A stretch of DNA of 50,570 bases from Epulopiscium sp. Nele67-Bin004 (GCA_002007315.1 LNZQ01000088.1:1-50570); one strand, 5' to 3'; numbered from the stretch's first letter, positions 8,445 through 16,993 are shown. The notes: generated by a model not told the origin, from the letters alone. A program made the numbers and translations.

Positions 8445-9773
8445 ATGGAAATGCAATACATGCTTACAACAAAAATAATACCACTTTGGCTTAAATTTGT
8501 TTTGCCTGCTATCGTCGGTGTCGTTTTGAACACAATTTACATCATGGTTGATGGTATATTTGTTGGGCAAGGCACAGGTGAGGCTGGTCTTGCTGGCGTC
8601 AACTTAGCTTGGCCCGCTGTCACTATAATTCTTGGCATTGGATTAATGCTCGGTGCTGGGACAACTATCGTTGTGTCAAAAAGTTTGGGAGAATCGGACA
8701 AAGATAAAGCCGAAAGAACGCTTGCCACTATCGTTAAATTTATCGTTTTGATAGGTGCGGTATTGTCTGTCGTAGGCTTTATGTTTGCCACGCCTATAAC
8801 AAATTTTCTTGGTGCAACCGAAGATACGTTTGGGTACACTCAAGATTATTTTGTTGTAGTTTATTTTATGGCGATACCGTACTTATTTTCAAACACGTTG
8901 ACACTACTTGTTCGTGCTGATGGAAACCCCAATTTGTCTATGATTATGGTTGGGGCTGGGGCAATTGGCAACATCGTGTTAGACTGGCTGTTTGTGCTTG
9001 TTCTTGGACTTGGGACACGAGGTGCAGCGCTTGCAACAGGGTGTGGTGTTATTTTGTCAACAACTATTGGGCTATGGTATTTTATAAAAGGGCCGTCAAA
9101 CCTAAAGCTAAAGAAAGAATATTTTATATTTGATACATCTATACTTAAAGAAGTGTGCAAAATTGGAGCAGCATCACTTTTTATACAGCTTTCAACAGGA
9201 ATTATTATACTCGTGCAAAATCATTTGTTATATATTTATGGTAGCACTGATTATGTAGCTATATTTTGTGTTTCAGGGTATATTTGGGCATTATACAATT
9301 CTATTTGCTTAGGCATAGGGCAAGGGATACAACCAGTGCTTGCCTTTCACTTTGGGGCAAACTCACACGAACGACTAAAATCACTAGTTAAGTTCACAAT
9401 GCTTGTATCTGTTTCTCTTGGATTGTTATTTTTGGCAGGGCTATTTTTCTTTGGCGAACACCTTATCGGACTGTATGGAATAAGTGATAACATTATGCAA
9501 TTAGCGTATGAACTAACGTTTATTTTTTGTTTTGGGTCGCCTGTGTTGGGAATTGTGCATACGATGACTTGTTATTATCAAGCAACAAACAAAAGTAGTT
9601 ACGCCAACATAATTTCTATTGGGCGTGGGACTGTGTTACAAACTACATTTGCTATCGTGCTATCTTATTTATACGGAGCTATTGGAGTGTTTTTTGCACA
9701 AGCATCAGCGGATATTTTAGCAATTTTTATAGTAGGGGTGCTTGCATTGATAGAAAAAAAAGGTGGCAGGTAG
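8445..9773 (+). CDS. MATE family multidrug/sodium exporter
   Basis: A 442-residue membrane protein with about twelve hydrophobic segments, the normal length for the MATE family. The first bundle (WLKFVLPAIVGVVLNTIYIM, DGIFVGQGTGEAGLAGVNLA) and the repeat in the second half (IQLSTGIIILVQNHLLYIYG) are characteristic of MepA-like clostridial members. These export cationic drugs or metabolites using Na+ or H+ gradients; the substrate cannot be inferred here. The start has AGAGGTGAAA upstream. The stop codon TAG is provided by the end of a palindromic repeat shared with the convergent GGDEF gene. It is divergent from secA. Confidence 0.92.
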   Translation: MEMQYMLTTKIIPLWLKFVLPAIVGVVLNTIYIMVDGIFVGQGTGEAGLAGVNLAWPAVTIILGIGLMLGAGTTIVVSKSLGESDKDKAERTLATIVKFIVLIGAVLSVVGFMFATPITNFLGATEDTFGYTQDYFVVVYFMAIPYLFSNTLTLLVRADGNPNLSMIMVGAGAIGNIVLDWLFVLVLGLGTRGAALATGCGVILSTTIGLWYFIKGPSNLKLKKEYFIFDTSILKEVCKIGAASLFIQLSTGIIILVQNHLLYIYGSTDYVAIFCVSGYIWALYNSICLGIGQGIQPVLAFHFGANSHERLKSLVKFTMLVSVSLGLLFLAGLFFFGEHLIGLYGISDNIMQLAYELTFIFCFGSPVLGIVHTMTCYYQATNKSSYANIISIGRGTVLQTTFAIVLSYLYGAIGVFFAQASADILAIFIVGVLALIEKKGGR

Positions 9774-9819
9774 GGGCGGCCAGTGGCCGCCCGCATTATC
9801 TGCATATCGCCTGCCCTAC
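9770..9819. repeat. GTAGGG-type palindromic element between convergent genes
   Basis: The element is bounded by GTAGGG (9770..9775) and CCCTAC (9814..9819) and contains a perfect 19-base palindrome, GGGCGGCCAGTGGCCGCCC (9774..9792). Both flanking genes end inside it: the MATE stop TAG is 9771..9773 and the GGDEF stop is the TAG read at 9818..9816. Related elements lie at 17955, 28267, 40609 and 49979. It could act as a bidirectional terminator, though it lacks a clear T-run. Confidence 0.8.
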
Positions 9820-11414
9820 GCCAATAATGGCATTTTTGATTCGATATCTGGCGACATCTCCAAATCATCACTATATATAGTAAATGTATCTCGCCCACAT
9901 TTTTTCGAGTGATACAATGCTTTATCTGCAAGATTATATATTTCTTTATATGTTGTAGCTTTTTCAGTTCTTACAACTCCAACACTCGCTGAAACATCAA
10001 CGTTATGTTCATCTTGCGAATAAGTTTCACGTATAATTTCACAAATTTGGTTTGCCTTAACGTGCATATTAATATTGTCATCTGGTTGCACAAATATCAA
10101 AAATTTGTCGTTCTCAACTCGTCCAATTATATCTGACTGCCTAAACAATCGTTTAAGTTTTTTGGCTGTACTTTCAACAACTTTATTAACACCATTTTTA
10201 CCTAAAATTTCGTTTACCCTCTTTAAGTTATCTACATCAACTATAAAAAGCACGTTTGTTTCACCCACTTTTAATTTTTCTTTGATAAGTAGCTCTGTTG
10301 TCGTTTTGTTATACAAACCTGACTCGTCATCAAGGCGCATTCTAAACACAAGTTCTTTTTCAGCATCAACATTATTTACTCCAATAAATGCCTGAACTGT
10401 ATCGCCTATTTCTTCAACTATAACTTCAGCCCTATACCACCTATAAACACCTTCATTATCGGTTGCTCTATATTCAAATTCATATGAGCTACTGCCATTT
10501 TTTAATGAGTTTATCATATAAAATATTTTATATAAATTTGTACATGCATGTTTGTCTTCTTCATGAACTTTGTGTTTAATAATACTAGCCATAAACGTTT
10601 CGTATGACGCACCGATAAGACTTTCATCAGTTTTGCCACGATACCTTCTATTAACAAAAATGCCTTTTTTGCAATCAACTTCCATAATAAGTTCTGACTT
10701 ATTCATTAAAATATTTCTATACATTGCATCTGTTAAAGATTTATCTTCTTGACCGATAGTTGACTCAATCGTCATAATAACACAAGTGTAAAAAATAGAA
10801 ATGATTGATATCCCTGTAACAATAGGTAATATTACTGTGCTTGCAATAAACGTTTCAAACTCGTATAAAAGCGATGTATGCATTAAACAAATTAATAAAA
10901 TTACCTCTAATATAAAAAATAGTTTTAGCCTAGTTAGTTTTGCCCCCACATTATCCTTATACTTCAATTTAATTACCCTTGAAATTATTAACAATCCAAC
11001 TGAAATAATTATGGATAAAATTATACCCATAGTCATAATTACATTTGGCATTCTAAGTATGTTATACATTGACTCGTTTAAAAATAAACTAGTTATACCC
11101 CCAACTATTATATTAATCGCTATTATGTGTATCGGAATAATTAATCCACACGCCATTTTTAGAAGCGACCCACCCTCAAAAAATAATGCTGCTTCTACCA
11201 CATACACTAAAGTTATTAAAGCATAAGCCATTATTGAGGATTCTTTCCATATTATTATCATTAGCAAAGACATAATTGCATTAATTGCACTTAACGCATA
11301 TAAGACCATTCCTTTATCTTTTATTAAAACTAATCTATCTAACAATCTAAAAAACAAAACATTATGGACGAAAAATAACAATAAAAACACAATTGCCGTT
11401 ATACCCATATCCAC
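9816..11414 (-). CDS. membrane PAS-GGDEF protein with a degenerate active site
   Basis: A 532-residue protein with about seven N-terminal membrane segments (residues 5-215), a PAS-like sensor region (about 230-350, with GVYRWYRAEVIVEE) and a C-terminal GGDEF domain (about 360-512). The domain keeps DDESGLYNK, DVDNLKRVNEILG (metal-binding Asp) and the SASVGVV and ADKALYHSKKCGRD blocks. The signature GGDEF itself is ENDKF at residues 434-438. Loss of both glycines and the Glu predicts no diguanylate cyclase activity, so it may bind GTP or c-di-GMP, or act through protein contacts. It may therefore be a membrane sensor rather than a c-di-GMP producer. It is convergent with the MATE gene; the stop codon lies in a palindromic repeat. 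Confidence 0.88.
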   Translation of the reverse strand: MDMGITAIVFLLLFFVHNVLFFRLLDRLVLIKDKGMVLYALSAINAIMSLLMIIIWKESSIMAYALITLVYVVEAALFFEGGSLLKMACGLIIPIHIIAINIIVGGITSLFLNESMYNILRMPNVIMTMGIILSIIISVGLLIISRVIKLKYKDNVGAKLTRLKLFFILEVILLICLMHTSLLYEFETFIASTVILPIVTGISIISIFYTCVIMTIESTIGQEDKSLTDAMYRNILMNKSELIMEVDCKKGIFVNRRYRGKTDESLIGASYETFMASIIKHKVHEEDKHACTNLYKIFYMINSLKNGSSSYEFEYRATDNEGVYRWYRAEVIVEEIGDTVQAFIGVNNVDAEKELVFRMRLDDESGLYNKTTTELLIKEKLKVGETNVLFIVDVDNLKRVNEILGKNGVNKVVESTAKKLKRLFRQSDIIGRVENDKFLIFVQPDDNINMHVKANQICEIIRETYSQDEHNVDVSASVGVVRTEKATTYKEIYNLADKALYHSKKCGRDTFTIYSDDLEMSPDIESKMPLLA

Positions 11415-11544
11415 CCCTCCTTTACCTAGTTACCATTATAACAAGTAATTTAGCTAAATACTGTTAACTATTTTTTAACACTTGTTAAGATACTGTAAAA
11501 TACTATTAAGTTTATATTAACTTAATTTTTACCCCCGTACCCTA

Positions 11545-11573
11545 TTGACATTTGTAAGTTAGTTATTTATAAT
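11545..11573 (+). promoter_or_regulatory. consensus sigma-A promoter of the flavodoxin operon
   Basis: TTGACA (11545..11550), a 17-base spacer and TATAAT (11568..11573) match the housekeeping consensus exactly. Transcription would start near 11580, leaving a leader of about 40 bases before the flavodoxin start. This predicts high expression. Confidence 0.85.
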
Positions 11574-11618
11574 TAGTGTATTGATAACACATATCACTAA
11601 TAAAGCGGAGGTAATACT

Positions 11619-12035
11619 ATGATTTCAGTTATTTTTTGGAGCGGTTCAGGTAATACAGAGGAAATGGCAAACCTTATCGTTAAAGGTATCGGGTCTGCTG
11701 ACGAGGTAGTTTTAAAAGAAGTTGGAAATGCATCTTTAGACGATGTAACAAACGCAGACAAAGTTGTTTTAGGCTGCCCAGCTATGGGTGCAGAAACACT
11801 TGAAGAAAGCGAAATGGAACCATTTGTTGAGTCACTTGCAAATGTTGTTGCAGGAAAAACAGTTGCTTTATTCGGTTCATATGACTGGGGCGACGGAGAA
11901 TGGATGCGTGACTGGGAAGATCGCATGAAATCATACGGAGCTACACTAGTTGCTGACGGACTTATCGTTCAAGGTGCACCTGAAGACGATAGTGCAGACG
12001 CTTGTGTTGCATTTGGAGAAACAATAGCAAAATAA
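11619..12035 (+). CDS. short-chain flavodoxin
   Basis: A 138-residue flavodoxin that carries single electrons by way of bound FMN. The phosphate-binding loop is at the N-terminus (IFWSGSGNTEEMANLI). The isoalloxazine-contacting loops are near GCPAMGAETLEES and FGSYDWGDGEWMRDWEDRM. The fold is the short-chain type common in clostridia, where flavodoxin replaces ferredoxin when iron is scarce. It has a GCGGAGGTAA binding site and a consensus promoter. It is the first gene of an operon with a DUF3793 gene 28 bases downstream, a frequent pairing. The protein is acidic, as usual for the family. Confidence 0.95.
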   Translation: MISVIFWSGSGNTEEMANLIVKGIGSADEVVLKEVGNASLDDVTNADKVVLGCPAMGAETLEESEMEPFVESLANVVAGKTVALFGSYDWGDGEWMRDWEDRMKSYGATLVADGLIVQGAPEDDSADACVAFGETIAK

Positions 12036-12063
12036 TATTACAACAAAGAAAGGTAGTGCAAAT

Positions 12064-12648
12064 ATGCAGGAAAATGTTAAATTGTTTTACACCATAATTA
12101 ATACTTTAGATACTGAGGCTTACTTTGAAAATTATATGTTATACAATCTTTCGCCTGTCATTAAAGGGGTTAAACCCGCCATTACACTTTCTATAAATAA
12201 AAGTAAGGCACTGTATGATGCTTGGAATCAGATGAACGAACAATTTTTAGTTTCATTAGGGCTAAAAAGCGTGTTGTTGCGAGAAACTTCAACATCAATT
12301 ATTTTGTATATCTATGATGAACAACAACTATCAGATGTTGTTTGTGTTCAAGAGGTGGGAGAATTTTTGATAAATTTAGGCTACAATCTTGATAATATTC
12401 AAGCTATCGTTGATAACTTGATACATAGATATACATTATTTAATTGCCCTCATGAGCTTGGTATATTTTTAGGTATCCCTATAGATGATGTGAAAGATTT
12501 TATGATTTGTAGCGATAAGCCATGTGTTCTTTGTGGATATTGGCAAGTGTATAACAATGTTGATGAGGCGAAAAAGATTTTTTTGGCGTACGACAAGGCA
12601 AAAGATGAAATGATTTATGACTTGTTGGCAAATATAAAGGGAGCTTGA
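12064..12648 (+). CDS. DUF3793 family protein
   Basis: A 194-residue protein matching the DUF3793 pattern, especially the C-terminal part NCPHELGIFLGIPIDDVKDF, then CVLCGYWQVYNNVDEAKKIF and a final helical tail. The family's function is unknown. It is common in Clostridia and is often next to flavodoxin genes, which suggests a role in the same redox or iron-response setting (inference). Conserved Cys residues in the segment SDKPCVLCGYW could bind a metal. An AAAGAAAGG binding site precedes the ATG. It shares the flavodoxin promoter and is followed by an intrinsic terminator. Confidence 0.85.
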   Translation: MQENVKLFYTIINTLDTEAYFENYMLYNLSPVIKGVKPAITLSINKSKALYDAWNQMNEQFLVSLGLKSVLLRETSTSIILYIYDEQQLSDVVCVQEVGEFLINLGYNLDNIQAIVDNLIHRYTLFNCPHELGIFLGIPIDDVKDFMICSDKPCVLCGYWQVYNNVDEAKKIFLAYDKAKDEMIYDLLANIKGA

Positions 12649-12665
12649 TGGCAACTCCCTTTTTT
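12636..12665 (+). terminator. terminator of the flavodoxin-DUF3793 operon
   Basis: AAAGGGAG (12636..12643) pairs with CTCCCTTT (12655..12662), followed by further Ts. It overlaps the end of the DUF3793 gene, whose TGA lies in the loop. Confidence 0.85.
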
Positions 12666-12671
12666 GTGTGG

Positions 12672-13919
12672 TTATTTTTGATTTGCTAAAAGTTTTTCGT
12701 ATTCACGTAGTTTTGCTTCTAGTTCAGCATTTTTAGTACTTAATTGCTGTACTTCCGTTGTTAGCTCTGCCTTTTCTGCTGTTAGCTCTGCCTTTTCTGC
12801 TGTTAGCTCTGCCTTTTCTGCTGTTAGCTCTGCCTTTTCTACTGTTAGCTCTGCCTTTTCTGTGCTTAATTCATCACGCTCTTTACGCATTTTTTGTATT
12901 TCTAATTCAACCTCTTGAAATTCAACTTCCATAATATCTCTTTGATAAATTGCTTCTAATGCATTCATGCTAACTGCCACCTTTCCTTGTAATGTGCTGT
13001 AATATCTATCTCCAAACGCTTTTAACTCTACATCTTTTGAATTTATAGAAATGTTTGGATTGGTCAAAAACTTTAATAGCTTTCTCGTATGCTTGTATTT
13101 ATTTCTATTTAGTTTTTCATGATTAGCCATATACACGCTAATTATTTGCATATGATCTAAAGTACGTTTAGTTTCACGCTCTCTAATTTCTTTTATAACA
13201 ATAGGAACACCACTATATTCCTTTGGAGCATGCACAGTAGTATTTCCAACATAAAACCAAATCGAACGAGCTTTTTTGTTTTCGATATTGTATACCATAG
13301 ACTTCTTTTTCTCACTTGAAGTAGGTGTATATTCTCCGAAAATTCTGCCGATATATACTAGTTCCCTATCAATTTCATTTGGACGTCTATCATTTTGCAT
13401 TTCCATATTAAGTTGCAATATAATTCCACCTAGCTTTTTTGAACTAAATTCTAGCAACTTATCCAGAAATATTTTGCCTGCTATGCCATTTTTCCCACCA
13501 TACTCTAAATCAAAAACTTCTCCTACATATTCCAAATCTTCTATTTCCAAAAGCTCTCTTAGTGATGGCAAAATTAAGTCCATACAATTTGTGATAAACT
13601 CTTTAAATACTGCATCTTCTGTCGGCATAACCCCAAACCCATCTGCAATACTTTCAAGCCTATTAATATGATATTGTTTGTCTGCCAAAATGTCCTTAAT
13701 ATTTGCCTCATATTTGTAAAACTTTGCAGTATGAATTTTTGGCATTAGATATGCTGGTGTTAGTGGCTTGCTACTGTCAATCCTTATAAAAGTAGTATTT
13801 AAACTTGTTATATAGTATTCACAACCTGCACCCAATAAAATACACAAGTTTTCTTTTTTCCTATAAAATTTGTTCCCATTAACTGCTAACTGCTTTAAAT
13901 CATCTAATATATTAGCCAA
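12672..13919 (-). CDS. hypothetical protein with a C-terminal heptad-repeat coiled coil
   Basis: The N-terminal ~320 residues of this 415-residue protein are not recognised. They are soluble and start MANILDDLKQLAVNGNKFYR. The C-terminal ~100 residues form a long, highly charged helix with perfect ELTAEKA heptads, ending in NAELEAKLREYEKLLANQK. Coiled coils of this kind mediate oligomerisation. The heptads are encoded by a 21-bp tandem repeat (12760..12864), so repeat number could vary between strains. No signal peptide or membrane segment is seen. The start lacks a strong binding site but has AGGAGG-like sequence about 8 bases upstream. It stands alone between two operons on the opposite strand. 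Confidence 0.75.
   Translation of the reverse strand: MANILDDLKQLAVNGNKFYRKKENLCILLGAGCEYYITSLNTTFIRIDSSKPLTPAYLMPKIHTAKFYKYEANIKDILADKQYHINRLESIADGFGVMPTEDAVFKEFITNCMDLILPSLRELLEIEDLEYVGEVFDLEYGGKNGIAGKIFLDKLLEFSSKKLGGIILQLNMEMQNDRRPNEIDRELVYIGRIFGEYTPTSSEKKKSMVYNIENKKARSIWFYVGNTTVHAPKEYSGVPIVIKEIRERETKRTLDHMQIISVYMANHEKLNRNKYKHTRKLLKFLTNPNISINSKDVELKAFGDRYYSTLQGKVAVSMNALEAIYQRDIMEVEFQEVELEIQKMRKERDELSTEKAELTVEKAELTAEKAELTAEKAELTAEKAELTTEVQQLSTKNAELEAKLREYEKLLANQK
12760..12864. repeat. five tandem 21-bp units encoding coiled-coil heptads
   Basis: GTTAGCTCTGCCTTTTCTGCT occurs five times in tandem (units start at 12760, 12781, 12802, 12823 and 12844). The first three units are identical; the fourth and fifth differ by one and two bases. 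Each unit encodes one ELTAEKA-type heptad on the minus strand. Near-perfect identity points to slippage-driven copying. Confidence 0.95.
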
Positions 13920-14011
13920 TACCTCTACCTCCTAACTTATTTTTATTATATCATATTTTTTTGCTTGACAACATAAAAAAAACTCCATAAAATAACTCGT
14001 GAGGTGATTTT

Positions 14012-15259
14012 ATGATAATAACAGATATGTTAACACAACTTTCGTCAACAGGTGGCGAACTCGGTCTTGATAAAATTAGGGAACTACTACACAAAATGGG
14101 AAATCCCCAAAACAATTTAAAAATTATCCACGTTGCTGGCACAAATGGCAAAGGCTCAACTTGTGCTATGCTCGCAAATATTTTGAGGTGCGAGGGGTAT
14201 AAAGTTGGTCTTTTTACATCTCCATATATCTACCATGTAAATGAAGAATTTAATATTAACGGCACACATATAACAGACGAAAAATTTATATCACTACTTA
14301 ACGATATAGCCCCATTAGTTAACTCTATGGCAACAAAACCGTCTGAATTTGAACTTCGTACGGCGTTGGCTTTTGAATACTTTAGTCAAGAAAATTGCGA
14401 TATAGTCGTTTTGGAAGTTGGTCTTGGGGGTAGGCTCGACTCCACAAATATTATAGACAGCCCCATTTTGACCGTTATTACAAAAATTGGGGTTGACCAC
14501 GTTAGCTTTTTAGGTAACGATATCGAAGGTATCGCATTTGAAAAAGCTGGCATAATCAAAAACAACTGTACTTGCGTTGTTATGAAACAACCTAACAATA
14601 TTGTTAATATATTTGAAAATATTTGCTCTCAAAAATCAGCAAAACTTTTTTTGTCCGAGCCAAATAATATACAAGTTAATAGCCAAACTTTAGACGGCTT
14701 AAATATTAGCTACAAAGGCAATAAGTTTAACGTAAATCTCATCGGCACTTATCAAACTGAAAATATTGCAGTTGTTTTAAAAGCTGTCGAAGTTTTAAAT
14801 AATATTGGGTACGCCGTTTCAGACTCTAGCGTATATGATGGGCTAAAAACAGTTAAATGGAGTGGTCGATTTGAAGTTATTTCAAAAGAACCACTATTTA
14901 TCGTTGACGGAGCACACAATAACGACGGTATTAAGGCTTTCACAAACACACTTGATACGTTGCTACCAAACCAAAAGTGTACGTTTTTAATTGCAGTTAT
15001 GAGCGACAAAGACTACATTTCTATAATACAGGCACTTATCCCATATGCAAAAAACTTTGTAGCTATTGCCCCAACTATGCCTAGAGCGTTGCCTGCTGAT
15101 GAACTTGCCACTTCAATAAGTGAAATTTTTAAGGGCAATGTATATCAGTCAACTAACATTGCAGATGGGGTGGCTAAAGCATTACAAATCACAGAAAATA
15201 ACCCTATTTGTTGCGTTGGTTCGTTATATGTGCTTGGTAATGTGTATAGGACGTTTTAA
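14012..15259 (+). CDS. folC: folylpolyglutamate synthase / dihydrofolate synthase FolC
   Basis: FolC adds glutamate to dihydropteroate and to folates using ATP. The 415-residue protein is full length. It has the nucleotide loop HVAGTNGKGSTCAMLANIL at about 40-58, the LFTSPYIYHVNEEF block, the metal-binding EVGLGGRLDSTN region, TKIGVDHVSFLGNDIEGIAF, and the C-terminal ligase domain with FIVDGAHNNDG. The start is preceded by GAGGTGATTT. It stands alone here with its own terminator, so its link to other folate genes is not visible. Confidence 0.95.
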   Translation: MIITDMLTQLSSTGGELGLDKIRELLHKMGNPQNNLKIIHVAGTNGKGSTCAMLANILRCEGYKVGLFTSPYIYHVNEEFNINGTHITDEKFISLLNDIAPLVNSMATKPSEFELRTALAFEYFSQENCDIVVLEVGLGGRLDSTNIIDSPILTVITKIGVDHVSFLGNDIEGIAFEKAGIIKNNCTCVVMKQPNNIVNIFENICSQKSAKLFLSEPNNIQVNSQTLDGLNISYKGNKFNVNLIGTYQTENIAVVLKAVEVLNNIGYAVSDSSVYDGLKTVKWSGRFEVISKEPLFIVDGAHNNDGIKAFTNTLDTLLPNQKCTFLIAVMSDKDYISIIQALIPYAKNFVAIAPTMPRALPADELATSISEIFKGNVYQSTNIADGVAKALQITENNPICCVGSLYVLGNVYRTF

Positions 15260-15274
15260 GGACGTCCTATTTTT
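15247..15274 (+). terminator. terminator of folC
   Basis: TAGGACGT (15247..15254) pairs perfectly with ACGTCCTA (15262..15269) and is followed by five Ts. The folC stop codon lies in the loop. Confidence 0.85.
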
Positions 15275-15357
15275 GTAATAAAATTGTTAAACCATTGTTA
15301 CATAAAGGTCGAATATATTAAAGAAGAATAAATTAATTTTCAGAAAGGGGAATAGAT

Positions 15358-16002
15358 ATGACAATAGGATCAATCAATAGTTCATATGACAATTATAGTA
15401 TCGGAGGTTTGTCAAACGCATCATCAGCTAAAGTGTCTGATGACTTAGCTAAGTTGTTGCCATCTAGCCAAACAACAGTTGACGAAGTTCAAGAAGCACC
15501 AGCACTTCGTGAGGACAAAACTCCAGAACAAAAACAAGAAGATATGTATAACGCAAAAATGATACTTACACAAAATACAAGCGAAAACGCTAAACAAGTG
15601 ATGGATAGCACGCAAGCTGCTTCATATAGCGTGAGTGCCGCAAGTGGCGACGTTGCAGTTGCCGCTAGTGTGGCGGACGGTGAGGCTGTGGCTGATAGCG
15701 ACGTTGTTGTTGACAACGGTGTAGTTTCAGATGATATTGCAGATGTGGAACTTGATGAGCTTGAAGAAGAACTTGTAGATGTTTCAGACGTTGAAGAAGA
15801 AGTTGTTGAAGAAGCAACTGATAGTGATGACGACGACAATGAATTTGACACTGGAAACTCGACACTAAACTCGTTTATTGATGATTTATCACTATACCAA
15901 ACAGCAAGTATACTTAAATGGGATAATTACAGCTCATTATTAAGCTTATTCTTTGGCGATAGCTCATCTTCTGGTAACTCGTTTTATGACATGTGGTTCT
16001 AA
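15358..16002 (+). CDS. acidic low-complexity protein of unknown function (214 aa)
   Basis: No family is recognised. The N-terminal third is Ser/Asn-rich (MTIGSINSSYDNYSIGGLSN). The middle (about 95-165) is an extremely acidic, Val-rich stretch with runs such as ELDELEEELVDVSDVEEE and TDSDDDDNEFD. The C-terminus (FIDDLSLYQTASILKWDNYS) is more ordinary and ends in YDMWF. It has no signal peptide or membrane span. AGAAAGGGG lies upstream of the ATG. The composition suggests a mostly disordered protein. It has its own terminator and no obvious partner. Confidence 0.7.
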   Translation: MTIGSINSSYDNYSIGGLSNASSAKVSDDLAKLLPSSQTTVDEVQEAPALREDKTPEQKQEDMYNAKMILTQNTSENAKQVMDSTQAASYSVSAASGDVAVAASVADGEAVADSDVVVDNGVVSDDIADVELDELEEELVDVSDVEEEVVEEATDSDDDDNEFDTGNSTLNSFIDDLSLYQTASILKWDNYSSLLSLFFGDSSSSGNSFYDMWF

Positions 16003-16004
16003 CA

Positions 16005-16031
16005 TAAAAAAGCCCCCAAACGGGGGTTTTT
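16005..16031. terminator. bidirectional terminator between convergent genes
   Basis: AAAAA-G-CCCCC, a four-base loop and GGGGG-TTTTT form a compact stem with one bulged G. It serves the acidic protein gene on the plus strand and the DUF4190 gene on the minus strand. Confidence 0.85.
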
Positions 16032-16032
16032 C

Positions 16033-16395
16033 TTATTCAGCCAATTCAGATTGACCTTTAAAATGCATAACTATATCTACTGTTAATTTCACAATTGTTA
16101 TTATTAAAAATACTAAATTGATAACAAACCCAGCTATTGAAATTCCTTTGCTACGTTTGTTTTTCATTCCTAATGCACCAAGCACTGTTCCCACTATGGA
16201 AACTGGCAATCCCACTATCGGAATTAGCCAAGCTAATGATGATACTACCCCCAAGACAAAAGATGCCCAAGCACTCGTATTCTTTTTGTAAGAGGTTGTT
16301 AGATGTGGCATCATGTCTATGCTATCATTGGTATCATCTTCATCTATTAAATACTCATCAATTGTACAGTCTTTCCACTCTTTATTCTCTGGCAT
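16033..16395 (-). CDS. DUF4190-like small membrane protein
   Basis: A 120-residue protein with an acidic cytoplasmic N-terminus (ending TTSYKKNTSAW) and two membrane hairpins: FVLGVVSSLAWLIPIVGLPV with IVGTVLGALGM, then FVINLVFLIITIVKLTVDI. The pattern, with the loop NKRSKGISIAG between membrane parts, is that of DUF4190-type proteins of unknown function. GAGGAGG lies upstream of the ATG. It is convergent with the acidic protein gene. Its operon partners, if any, are not evident, and there is no sign of a processed signal peptide. Confidence 0.7.
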   Translation of the reverse strand: MPENKEWKDCTIDEYLIDEDDTNDSIDMMPHLTTSYKKNTSAWASFVLGVVSSLAWLIPIVGLPVSIVGTVLGALGMKNKRSKGISIAGFVINLVFLIITIVKLTVDIVMHFKGQSELAE

Positions 16396-16460
16396 ATTTT
16401 TTCCTCCTCACCTAATCATACCTCCTATTATACTACATTTTTTGTGTTTTGCCTATACTT

Positions 16461-16847
16461 TTATTGCTTTCTTGCAATAACTTCTGTTCTATATCCGTCT
16501 GGGTCAGCTATAAAATAAAACGTTGCAAATCCGTCTGCAATAGTTTTTATTTCCGATACAGTAACGCCCATTTCTTGATGTTTTGCATACGCCTCATTAA
16601 TATCTTCAACGATAACTGCAAAGTGGCTAAATCCGTTGCCAAGCTCATATGCTTGTTCTGGGTCATAGTTATAAGTAAGCTCTATTTCAAAGTTTCTATC
16701 TGCATCACTCATAAATACAAGACTAAACTTAAATTGCTCAACATCTTTACGTCTAACCACTTCAAAACCTAATGCTTCCTCATAAAACTTGATTGATTTT
16801 TCCAAATCAAAAACTCTAATACATGCGTGTTCAAATTTACATTTCAT
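16461..16847 (-). CDS. glyoxalase I-like VOC family protein
   Basis: A 128-residue protein of the vicinal oxygen chelate fold. The ATG at 16847 (MKCKFEHACIRVFDLEKSIK) is chosen because GGAGAT lies 8 bases upstream; a longer open frame starts further upstream without support. His7, Glu56, His75 and Glu122 line up with the metal ligands of E. coli lactoylglutathione lyase (His5, Glu56, His74, Glu122). An active, probably Ni- or Co-dependent enzyme is therefore likely. Clostridia usually lack glutathione, so another thiol or an unrelated substrate may be used (inference). Confidence 0.85.
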   Translation of the reverse strand: MKCKFEHACIRVFDLEKSIKFYEEALGFEVVRRKDVEQFKFSLVFMSDADRNFEIELTYNYDPEQAYELGNGFSHFAVIVEDINEAYAKHQEMGVTVSEIKTIADGFATFYFIADPDGYRTEVIARKQ

Positions 16848-16993
16848 CTTAAAAATCTCCATTCTATTATAGTTTGTATAAATTTTAGTATACAATATTT
16901 TTATCTAATTGAAAAGTAAATATTATTTTTGTTGTATTTCTTAGCGTTTTAGATTACAATATAATCTATAAGTATTATAGGGGGAACGAAAAT

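Noticed and set aside
12760..12864. CRISPR-like array
   Set aside because: The 21-bp units are tandem without spacers and encode heptads in frame; they are protein-coding repeats.
15489..15851. Ser-rich minus-strand open frame of 120 codons
   Set aside because: It is the mirror of the acidic protein's GAA/GAT-rich codons, lacks a ribosome binding site, and the plus-strand gene has a clear start and terminator.
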